A DNA stretch of 64,000 bases from Agelaius tricolor (taxonomy: Eukaryota > Chordata > Aves > Passeriformes > Icteridae), in assembly GCA_023055355.1 (NCBI GenBank), contig JALJCS010000034.1, positions 6,214,001-6,278,000 of the forward strand, read 5' to 3'. Positions 26,201 to 38,200 of this stretch are shown here, piece after piece. The position numbers were made by a program, and so were the translations under genes. The notes under the pieces were generated by a model. That model saw only the letters and a program-made list of their open reading frames with translations. It was not told the DNA's origin and ran no database searches. How positions within the stretch are numbered: the stretch's first letter is position 1; every line of letters starts with the position of its first letter.

Positions 26201-29200
26201 ACCTTGACATTCATGTACAGTTCTTTGGACAGGTGAGTTCTTTCAGAAGTGTTTTCTTTTCAGTCACTCATTTTTCATTGGTGCTCACTGAAAAACACAA
26301 ATATAAGGATTAATGTTTCCAGGGAATTTCTTGGCATGTTCTTTTACACTTGTATAAAAACAAGAATTCTGTTGGTCTCGCCTTTTGGTTTCAGCCTTAA
26401 CCATTAGTAAGGTAGTGTTTAAGCAGGCTTTGTCACTTCAGGAAGTTTTGTCCTTGGTCAGGTTAAATCATTCCCATAATCCAAGTCACTGTGGATGTCA
26501 GCAGCACTCTGCAAATGTTACCCTCTGTGTCTGTGAAACATACATGTATCAGTGTTACATTTTTAACAGAGTAAACACTCTGGACTTCGCCAGAGTGAGT
26601 GTCTGGAGTGCCAGACTCCATCTGGCAGAGTGAGTGTCTTCTCTGCATTTGGAAATCACCCAGGGGACTTTCAGTATGACTGTTACCTAAATAAAATTGC
26701 CCAGGTGGATTACTCATGTTCTTGCATTTAATTCAGGGTTAATGTGTGTATGCCATTGTGAAGGAAAAAGAACAAATCTCAGTTTCCAAAAGGATGAGGC
26801 TGATGTTTCACACACCTTAAGCTGCTCTGTGGTGGTGTTCACAGGGGTCCCAGGACGAGGGAAGAGATGAGAATCTTGACTCCATGTTTCAGAAGGCTGA
26901 TTTATTATTTTATTATATCTATTATATTAAAAGAAAATTATATATTAAAACTATACTAAAAGAATAAAAGAAAGGATTTCATCAGAAGGCTTGAAAGGAA
27001 AGGAATGATAATAAAATCTCGTGACTGACCAGAGAGTCTGAGACAGCTGGACTGTGATTGGCCATTAATTTAAAACAACTAATGAGACCAATCACAGATG
27101 CACCTGTTGCATTCCACAGCAGCAGATAACCATTGTTTTCATATTGTTTCTGAGGCCTCTCAGCTTCTCAGGAGAAAAAATCCTAGCAAAAGGATTTTTT
27201 ATAAAATATGTCAGTGACACTGCTCTGTGGTAATACCATACTGGTTTAATTTGTTTCTTTGTAGGTACTGCCTGCATATCAGCCTAGTGGTTTTCTCCAT
27301 ATTAAAAAACCATTTTTTTCCATGTTTAAAAAAAATCGAAATGTAGCATGATGCTGTAAAGAAGTTTGTGTATCACTGAGGGTTATATAAACAAGCTGCA
27401 CATTTCTCAGTGTTATTCTAACTTGAAGTTCATGTTTGTCCAGTGCTTTTTGCCAGGTGGAAAATGTTTCTCGCCTGGATCATTTTTTCAACCTGTTCTT
27501 CCAGCGTGCCCTCCATCCTGCAAGGCTGCAGGCTGGCAGCAGCCCCAGTGCCCAGCTCCAGGATCCCTGCAGTGCCCTGCTCCCGGGCAGCCTCCCCGGG
27601 CTGCGCTGGCTGACGCTGCCCCAGCAAGTCAAGGTCATGTCCTTTTCACATCTCTCCAGGACAAGTGGCCATGGCAGGCCAGAAAGTCAGTGCAGGTGTC
27701 TTCTGCTCTTCCTGACTGATTGACCTAAGTGCTCTGCCCATCCTAGAATGGTCCATTTTCCTAAAATATTCAAGATTCCCACAGGATTGCTGTTGTGAGC
27801 CTAGTTCAGTGACTTTAGAGTTACCTAGGAAGAGTAGAGACAGCAGCCCCGGTATGTAGCTCTGTGTTTGATTTTCACCATTGAAGTATTTTGGCAGGCA
27901 GGAAATATTATTCTAGAAGCCCGTTTATGTCACTATAGGACACAAAAGAACATGATGCAGACACACTGCTCTTTGTAAGGTAAAAGGGACTTTTTAATTT
28001 CTGACTCCAACGTTTATAGATTTCCAAAAGTGACAGTGGATTGGAGGGTGACAGTGCCACCTCTCCAATGACACTGGACAAACCAACAGTCTATCAAATT
28101 TCTCCTCCTCCATAAAAGAATGCAAAACAATAAGTTATCTACATAAAGTGTGTGAGAAAGTTTGTTACAAGAATATAAACATCAGGAGGCTTAGAAAAGC
28201 TTAAAAAATCAAGGTGACACATGTACTTCTCATAATTTAGGAGAGTTATAAATGGCTGTTGCAGAATCAAAATAAGTACCTACATGTCATTTGTTGGTGC
28301 TAGACAGGTACAGATTTTCTGCACCATTTCACTGTGAATTTCACGTTACCTCCATGTTAGAAACTGAGTTGTGCTTTAAGCAGTAGTAAGACAAAAGGTA
28401 GATCACAGTAAATTACTTTAATTTTAATTATAACTTAATAATTATATAAATTATAATATTGTATTTTAATAATTAAATAATAAAATAATTTTATCATTTA
28501 ATAATTATATAAATTATAATAATAATTATAACATTAATAACATTTTAGCTGCCAGTTGTAAACCTCACTTTCATTACTTTAGCATCTGTGACTCCAGTTT
28601 CAAATATGCTAGTCCATGCCATTGTTTCCAAACAGATTTCTCTTTGCTAGTGTGGCTTTCTCCCTTTTCTCCTTTAAAGGAGAATTGTCTCCTCCTTTAT
28701 CTTTAGTCACAGACAGATCATTATTTAGTTCTTTCCACCTTGCACGTTAGGTTTTTTACTGCTTTTTTACAATTTGTTCATCGGGGTTTTTCCATGCTTT
28801 TTTCTTATTTCTCAAGTTTCTGTAAAGAGGCTCTGTTTTGCATTGGTCTCCACTTCAGCTTGCAGGCTGCTTTTTTCTTATAAAATAATAAGTTTTAAAA
28901 GGACTTATGAAAACAGCATCATTGATACTTAGAATACAGACATCACTTTCCAGAGTTCTTTGAGATCATTCCCATTTGCCAGAAAAGTTTTGTTGTTGCA
29001 GAAGATGACATTTCCAGTCAGAGTTTTGGTGAAGAGCTATTCTATTCTATAATGAATATAAAACTGAAAATGTCAGTTCTCCAGGCAGAAAGCCATTTAA
29101 GTTTTGACTGGGGAAAAGCTGAGAGGATGATTAGTTGTTGAGTGCCAACAGGCTTGCTGACATTGCTCTGTTTAAAAACTGGCTGTATTTCAATTGGAGG

Positions 29201-32200
29201 CAGCCTGTTAACACAGCTCAAGAAGTTTGCAACCATGTGATTTAGGTTCTTTTCATTAAGTAGCACATTTATGTCATGAGTTTCAGTGCCTTGGACCAAG
29301 AGAAGTATACATAGTTAAACTTGATTTAACCAACAGCTCCTGCAGTTACAGAAATAAGCTTCAAGTAGTTCCAATAGAACAAAAATGTGTGAGAGAGTTT
29401 TGGCGACTTCATAGAGACAAAAAACTTAAATGCATTGGATAAAAGATTTTTCTGCAAACTCAGTTGGATGCAGTAGTGTTCCAGGTTTGTCTTTAGCCCT
29501 CATGTTTTAAAGCACACTGAAAGTAAGGGTGACATCTCCTTTGTACCAACTCTGGGCTCAGCAGGCACACAAGCAGAGAAACGGTACAGTTCAAAGAGCA
29601 GGGAAATAGGCAGCAATTAGAAAGGATTTTTCTTAATTCTGGTATTCCCAGGTATTCTTGATATTTGATGTTACTAATAAAAAATAGATGTGGATTTTTA
29701 TCCAATCACTTTGTGCCTGTGAATCCCAGTCTGAGACAAGCAAGATGTGCTGTTACTGGAAATTAATGTGTTGGAAATCTCTATTAAAAAGGGTTTTTTT
29801 TTTTTACTATTTCAGATGGAAATTGACACAGCACTGAGTGATCTGGAAGCAGCTGACTTTGCAGAGCTGGTAAACATCTTGGTTTTGTTTGCTTTGCACA
29901 GTATCTCCTTGCCTTGGTGTCATATTTAGTGGTTTAAGCAAAGCTATTTTCAAAATCCATCAACTTCTTTTAATGAAATGGGAGTCAAAGCAGTTTATCC
30001 TGAGTTTCTCTCCATGCTTAATATTATCACATATTAGAATCCTATAGAACTGGTCAATGAAAATCCATGACTTCATATAATTTAAATCCATGGGATGTCT
30101 ACAAAAATCACAGAGGTGATTGTTGTTGCATTTCTTTTTTGTGTAAATAACTGTCTCCTTCCCAAGCAATTGTGAACAAACTTGGAAACATCTATGGCTC
30201 AGAATTTAATTTTTCAGTTTACAGAAAATTCTGTAAATTTACAGTTTACAAATTCTGCTTAGTTTTAATACTGTTACAGAAGGTAATCATAATATAATTT
30301 ACTTATGTAACTCTTAGCTGTGCGAAGTGTAAACACATTGACATTTCAGCTATACTTTGTAATGAAAGAGCTGTCTTGAGCTCCAGAACAGTTACTATAA
30401 AATTCTAAAGAATCCCTGCACTGACCAAGCTGGGTGATTATTTACAGAAATCAGTGTTTATAAGTCACAGTTTATTGCACAGAAATTGATTCCACCTACT
30501 TAATTTAAAATACAGTTTATCTATCTAAAACAGGGCTGCTAATGGGAGAGCACTGGGTATTAAAAGATGAATGAATGGGAGTATTCTGAGTAAAATGTCC
30601 AAGACTGGAAAAAATGCTTTGACTTGTTTTACTCTAGGAGGGCCCCTGGTGTCAGTAGTTATGCTGAAGTTACTTTGCTGTTAACTGTGAGAATGAACAT
30701 ATCCTAATAAAAATAGTTTATGAACACGTAACAGTTCAATAGAAACTAGTTATTTTAAACTGAATTTTTTAGAGAAAATTGTAATGACACAAAATTCAAT
30801 AATGGAGGCTAAAAATTTGGTATTTCTCTGAAATGCTCAGTATTAACTGCTGTACTGGTAATAAGATGTGGTCAAATATGTAAGTATTAAAGTACTGATT
30901 GCGGTTGACCAGAATTAGTTCACTTGCATTTGGTAAATAAAATAAAAATGCAGAATTAAAAATTACACAATGCTTTTTCCCTCCCAACAGTCTGAAGATT
31001 ATTATGACATGAGAAGATTATATGTGATCCTGGGCTCTTGTCTCTTTTACAAGGTAATATTAATGATTAAGACCTAAAGATGAGGAAAATGTATCTAGAA
31101 ATCTGATTTAATGTTTCAGAATCTCATAAATCTGAAGTGAATATATGACTGATTTAAGCATGTATTTCTAGTGCCAGACCTAAAGCTCAAACACCATAAC
31201 AGAAAAAAATCAGTGTTGGGAAATGCTATGTACTGTGTGAACAGCAAGAACAAAAATACTTCTTTAAAACTGGAATTTGTTGGTGTACAATCCAAGGATT
31301 GGAAAGAGGGAGTAATAAGAAAGTAGTAAGAGTCATTTCAACTGAGATTGTAGGATATTTTAATTGGAGCTCTTGTTCATTCCTATGTTTTAATAGCAGG
31401 TGCTCTGTCTTGAATCTGTCTTTAAATCCAAGACTTGAGAAAATGTATTGACAGCTTTTTTCACTTTGGCCTCATTCATAACTTTATTTCTCTTTGGTAA
31501 ATGTAGACAGTGTAATCAACACTACAAAGAGGAAGGTAACAGCCTTTGCTTTAAGAAAACTCGCATTTAAAGACTTTTATCAGGCAATTGTTCTTTGTGC
31601 TGGGAGTGTCATGAGAGAAGTGGAACTGCACAGTATCTGCCATAACAGCACTTCAGCTGTAAAGCCCTTGGAGTGGGAATCACTGTACTATAGATTTTCT
31701 TTGGAAATTTTCTTAATTCCAAGTTTTTTTTAATTTATGAAATTTAATAATTTTATTAGTGAGTGAAAGCTCACTATTTTTGGAGAGAGAATTCAATGAG
31801 AATTCAAGCACCTTAACACTGTAGCTGTTTTGCAAGCTGGGAAAGCCCAGCTCACCTTTGATAACTCACATATATGCTGATGGTTGATTTGCTTATGTTT
31901 AGTGTTTTGATTATTTAGAAGTGGCCCAAAAGCTCAATGTTGTTACAACTGTACACCAAAAAGAGTCTGTAGCCAGAAACCTTAAGAGCTCAGTGCATGT
32001 GGAGCAGGGATATCTCTGTATGAAAAGTACTCTGAAGTGCTGTGTGGTGGCGTGGTATCCTCACTGAACACACTTCCTTTTCTGTGTTGAATTAAGGGTT
32101 ACTTGATTGGCAATCACTTGCCCAAGGAAGACCTTGTTGATGTGGGTTTCTATTGCCAGCACTACTGCCTGTTATCCCTGGCAGCAGAGCAGAGGATCGG

Positions 32201-35200
32201 GCAGTTGGTGATTTGGCGGGAGGTGTTCCCACAGCATCACCTGCAGCCCTGCGAGGAGTCGAGTTCCACAGGATACAGGGAACCTGAAGCAAGATACTTC
32301 TTACTCATAGTTGGCTTGGTGAGTTGATGCTGCAGCATGCCCATTCTGTGAGCCTCTCTTTTGATCTTGGGAGTTGTCTGTTCACTAGATCAACACTTCC
32401 GTGCATTTTGTTGGGTGTCACCACATTTCTCCTCACAGAAAAAAGCAAGGCACAGTTCCTCCTGGGTTTCACATTCTCTGAACCTCAGAGAAAGCAAAAA
32501 CAATTCTTCTCTCATTTGCTGTGCCTGTGTTTGTTCACAAGTGGAATGCATTGTGGAAGATTGTTTACCTGAAGAGAATTGGTAATTGGATTGTGGTGTG
32601 AGTGTTTTGATTCACTGACCAATTAAATCCAGGTTTGTGTGTTTCAGGACTGTCAGCTGACAGTCACGAGATGTTGGGCAGTTGGAGTTGAGTGCTTGGC
32701 AGGTTCAGTGGAGATGTAATATAGAATAATATTGTATAATAAAGTAATTAGTTAGCCTTCTGATAAGATGGAGTTCTCCTCATCATTTCTCCCTGCCACA
32801 GGGGTCATCTTGTTCTGATAGTTGGGTAATTTTTTCAAAATACTCAAATTGTAGCTGTTTCATGGGATGGAATTTCCCAGGGAGCAGCATTATTTATACA
32901 TCTACAAAGCTTGCAAAACTTAATATAAATTCTCATTATTTTTATGCCATTTCACTTCAGTTGAAAATGTTTCTACCTTCATAATCTTGTCTTTTCAGAC
33001 AGCTCACATCAGAAATGTCTGGATTTGGTTTTCTAATGTGGACTTTGTTTCAAGCAAACAGCTATTGTATTTGCGTTGCCCACAGACCAAGGCAGGAATG
33101 ATGAATCTGACTCCGTGTTCTCAGAAGGCTAATTTATTATTTTACAATACTATATTATATTAAAGAATACTATACCATACTAAACTAAAGAATAGAGAAA
33201 GGATACTTAGAGAATGCTAAAAAGATGATAATGAAAATTCATGACTCTCTCCAGAGTCCTGACACAGCTTGGCACCGATTGACCAATGAGTGAAAACAAC
33301 TCACAGCAGAATCCAATGAAACCATCACCTGTGGGTAAACAATCCCCAAAGACACATTCCACATGAGCACTACACAGGAGAAGCAAATGAGATCAGAATT
33401 GTTTTCCTTTTTCTCTGAGGCTTCTCAGCTTCCCAGGAGTAAAATCCTGGGCAAAGGGATTTTTCCAGAAAATGTCAATGCCACAAACAGCTGATGAGTT
33501 TGTAAGCAGTCTGTTCTGTTTGTATTTACAGAGACACTTTGTCCTGTGTGTCCTGCTGGAGGCAGGGGGCTGTGCATCCAGAGCTATTGGGAACCCAGGG
33601 CCAGACTGTATCTATGTAGACCAGGTCAAAGCAACCATTCTCCAGCTGGAAGGAATAGAGGCCAGCATCGAGGAAAGGCTGGATTCTCCCTCCATGCCAC
33701 CTTTAGCCTGTGCTGACTGGTTCCTTCCTGCAGCACGGGACAGACTGGAGAGCTTGAGCACCTCCCCAATGCTGAGCAAGCTGCAGAGCTCCTCCTGCAA
33801 AGCTGGGAGCACTGCAGGGAGCAAGAGGAGCCTCTTTGGGGACACTCTGCACACCCCGAGGAGCAGCGGGGCAGCTGAGCAGGGCAGCGAGGGGCCCGCC
33901 GAGGAGGAGAGCACCAATCCACAGCCTCTGCTGGAGCAGGTCAGAACTGAACAGCTTCTGGGGGCTTGGGGAGAGGGCAGCCCATTCCAACTCAAGGTGC
34001 CTTTTACAAAAGGCACATTATAAGAGAATAAGTCCCCTGAATTCCCTATAAAATAATGCTGTTGCCTTGGGAAGCACTGAGTCAGCCTCAGAGCCATCAT
34101 GCTTTTTTGTTTTATCTTTGCTTGTAAATATTTGGGCATTTCACATGACTGAAGTGGGCACAGCTGTGTTGAAAAAAAGCAGATGTAATTGGAGACTATC
34201 CCCAAAATAACCTATCACAACTAATTTCTGTACAGTTGTATGACCCCAAAACAACCTATCATAACTAATTGCTGTACAATTGTATGACTGCTTCTAAGTT
34301 TAGTCTAAAATAGGCTATAAAATACATTTATATAAATTGATATAAGTGGGCCTTATTAAAAATGCTACGTTGTCCTCTTCTTTCTGTTGGTTTGGTTGGG
34401 TTCTGGTCTTTCTTTAGGTGTGTGTTCTCTGTTATTTCATCTATCTGCTTGTTCTTCAGACCACTAGGAAAAAACACACCCTGCCAAACCCATTTCATTC
34501 AGGAAACCTGAAAAAAAACTCTTCAGAGAAAGATACAGAACTTCCTAATGCTATGAAGTAAGAAACTACTTTTTATTGAGTATTTGATTTTTTTTTTAGG
34601 CCATACTTAGATTGTTTTTTAAATATACACAGATCACAAAAGTCCCCTTGTGATTTTATCCCAACCAAAGCTTTGCCATGCAAAGATTATCAGAAGTGAA
34701 TCTGTTAAACTGAGAGCTTAATTAAACATAAAAATTTGAAATAATACAATAAAAACCATCTGTTTCTGAATAATATGTCAGTATTGTGCACACCTGTCCC
34801 ACATCTGTGTGACCTTGGAGTTTCAAGCAGGAGTTTCTGGACCACACATGTAGTTACCTTGTGCCTCCATGTTATCTCTAGGTAGGTGTGCAATGAACAA
34901 AGCTTTTATTTCACTTTGCTTTTTTGGAGACAGTTTTTGAGAACACAAATTTATGTGGCAATGCCTAACTAGCAGCACAGTTTTTTAATTTGTTCCTTTT
35001 TTAAATTGAGTATTACAGTCAAAATCAGCAGGATTTCCTTGGTGTGAAGATAGAAACCTTTGAATGCCTGTATCTGTTTTGTACCCTACTGTAATTAGAA
35101 GACCAATTCTGCCTTAAGAAAAAAAAGCTGCAAATTATTTGAATTAAATGACTTCTCCAATGTTTTTAAGGTTGACATCTGGTCCTGAGAACACCCTCTT

Positions 35201-38200
35201 CCATTATCTGTTTTTGGAGACAATGCAAGGAATCTTTATTACTCCAACTCACAAAGAAGTAGCCCAGCTTGGTGGCTCCATCCACCCTCAGTTAATTGAG
35301 AATTTCTACCAGTGCTGTCTTTCAATCCGCTCCATTTTCCAGCAGTCCATGAAGAAAGAGGTATGGAAATTTGGATTTCTCTTTGTCCAATCACATTCTC
35401 AATTCAGTATTTCAAGGTTCTTTTCACTTCATTATTTCAGTTGTTCACGAGCAGCTGTATTTTCATGTCTGCAGACTCTAAACCAAAGTGGAACAGTGTC
35501 AGTTGTATTTTTTAGATCCTACAGTGACAATTCAAGTGAGTTAAGTGAGAAAAGGGGAAATAACAGTACAGACTGAATTAAGGCAAGTTTATAAATAGCA
35601 GTATAGTTTTTCTTAATGTTTCTTTGATGTTACTGAAGAAGTAATTTCTGAGTCCTGACACAGCTTGGCACTGATTGGCCAATGTGTGAAAACAACTCAC
35701 AGCAGAATCCAATGAAACAATCACCTGTGGGTAAACAATCTCCAAACACATTCCACATGGGAGCACAACACAGGAGAAGCAAATGAGATAATTATCGTTT
35801 TCCTTTTTTGCTGAGGCTCTCTTTTCTTTTTCTGGCTAGACCCATGTGCCTTGTAATTCTAGGAATTTTTAAGTGTTAAAAATAGTGTTAATTTGGTGGA
35901 TTGGTCACATGACACTGGGGTTTGGCTGAGTAGGACTTTGGCAATGAGCCATGTATTTTGGGCATTTCTGTTGGGAGATATAGAAATCCAAAAGCAAGCA
36001 GAGAAAAAAAATGAGTATTTCTTAGCATCAAATTGCCTTTGGCTATAGCCATTAAATAGACATTTTATAGTTCAAACCATAAAAACTGGGAACCAGAAAT
36101 AACTGATGAACATGTCTCGTTCAGCAAAATTTGCTGTAGTCTTTGCAGATTGGCTCTAGCAATTAATGCTGAAATTGGCAGGCTGTATTATGGCACAAGG
36201 AGAATGTGAAAGAATAAATAGAAATTTGCCTTGTTCATTGTACATGATAAAAAATGAAATATAGAAATGTACTATTATACTGTGTGTTCTTTGTTATCTG
36301 CTAAGGATTGTTACAGTTTGGGATCTAGAGAGCTGCACCAGTAATGCAAAGTTACTGTAAACTGATCAATAATCAATTTTTCCTCTATTTTTGAGAACAC
36401 AAAATTCACAATTTAACTTTTAAAATGCGTACAGGAGTCTTGAATAAATCTTAAGTTTAGCAAAAACAAGCTCAGTGGTCTTAAACCCTTAAATAAGATG
36501 TTTTGAGCACATTTTCTAGATCTTCAGTCCCTACATCTTCAATGTTGTAGGCAGATTGAACAGTGTGGTTTCTCTGTCTGCATATGGCAGACAGAAGTTC
36601 CTTGTTTTCTAAAAACACCTTTTCTTTGACCTTTGAAGCAATTGTTTCACTGGCAGATCCAGAGACGAACTGGAACTTTTGCAAGGTTTATTCAAAGGTT
36701 TTTCTCAAAACACAGCTCTAACAGCTTGAGAAGACACAAAAATGTCTTTATTTTCTATGCTTTTATGCCCTCATACTGAGTAAGAGTCAGAAAATCTCTG
36801 AGCCAAGTGCTTCAGCTGTTTATTTGCAAAAAGAAATTCCTGCCTGGCCAAGTTTATTCAATGGACTTTTACTATCATGGTTCTTAATTAGGGAGGCACA
36901 CAGAGGAAAAAAGATGAGAGCTTTAGCTGTTGTAACACACTTTTTCAAGTGCTGTAGTAACTCAGATGTCTTATTCGAAAAACAGTGTTTAGCTAGAAGG
37001 AAAAAAAGTCAAAAAAGGGAGCATGTGTCTAATTCTAAGGGGTGTAACAATAGAAAAGCCTTTTGATGCCCAAGTAACAAAACTGTGGAGAAAAGAATCA
37101 TGTAAGCAAATCAGTTATATCTCCTAAGCCTGGCTTTTTGACAGCAGAGTCATCCATCAGAGAGTCCTGAACAAATCACATGCTTGTATTTGCCTGTGTT
37201 TATGTCCAAATGTCTCATTCTCTACTAACATTTCACCAGCTGTTTTACAGAAAAAGAAGAAGGCAGGCAGTGGGATTGCGGATTTCAGTACGGCAGCTGA
37301 GGACCCAGGGCTGGTAAGAGAACATGGACTGCTGTTTGAGTGCTCTCCTGAAAACTGGACTGACCAGAAGAAACCACCACCAACAATGAACTACTGGGTT
37401 GTGGGGTAGGTTTGAAGACAAATTTCACCTCCACATTTTCATTTGGACTTATGCCATTGTGTTCTTTAAAAATAAATTTAGCACATCACAGAAATACTTG
37501 AGCTGACTGACTGAGGAAGCTTTAATTTAAGGGGACTGGGAAGTTGCATTCATGTGAATTTCCACCTTTAATAGCTGCTGAGTCAATGACATAAATAAGG
37601 TGACAGTTATAATTACTGTTGTATTATAAAAGAGGCTGTTTCATTGGGAAGAAAAATGTTTAAAGAGAAAGAAGAAAAATAATTGTTTCCAACATGAATG
37701 TACATAACTGCTGTTTGTGTGGAAAAATTAAAATCTTTAATGAAAACATTGAAAAAATGTTCATGTTACCGTTGATACCTTTTAAAAATAATTACAATGC
37801 ACAGGTATTAACAGCTTCTCTATTTTAGCTTTTTCCCTAGGAGAGCTCATTGGATTAATATGTGGGAATGTAACTACCCAGATGTTACTACAGTTAAAAA
37901 TTAGTAAATATGTGAATCCTGGGGCTTGCTCCCAAGGACCTTGATTGCAGTTTCTACCCCACAGACTTGGATTGCTGCAGACCCAGAAGATCCTGAAAAC
38001 CTGACGAGTTTTTTCCCTACACAGCCTTAAAAAAACTGAGTAGAGAATAACTTGATTTTAAAATCCAGTGTGTTGAAAGAGGTCAAGTAACACAGGACAG
38101 ACACCAAAATTTGCCAACTGTCATACACAGCAGCTTGTTTTAACTTCCTGCTGAAACCTTGCAGTACAACCAGAATCTACCATTTGGGGAGAAAAAACAA

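Larger units (their letters stand above)
27634..29815 (+). other. INTU: INTU intron 8
   Basis: Holds an LTR fragment and the AT-rich tract listed separately; otherwise nothing recognised. Confidence 0.65.

Noticed and set aside
33612..34205. 197-codon minus-strand open frame opposite INTU exon 12
   Set aside because: Antisense shadow of a GC-rich exon, with no family resemblance and no splice context.
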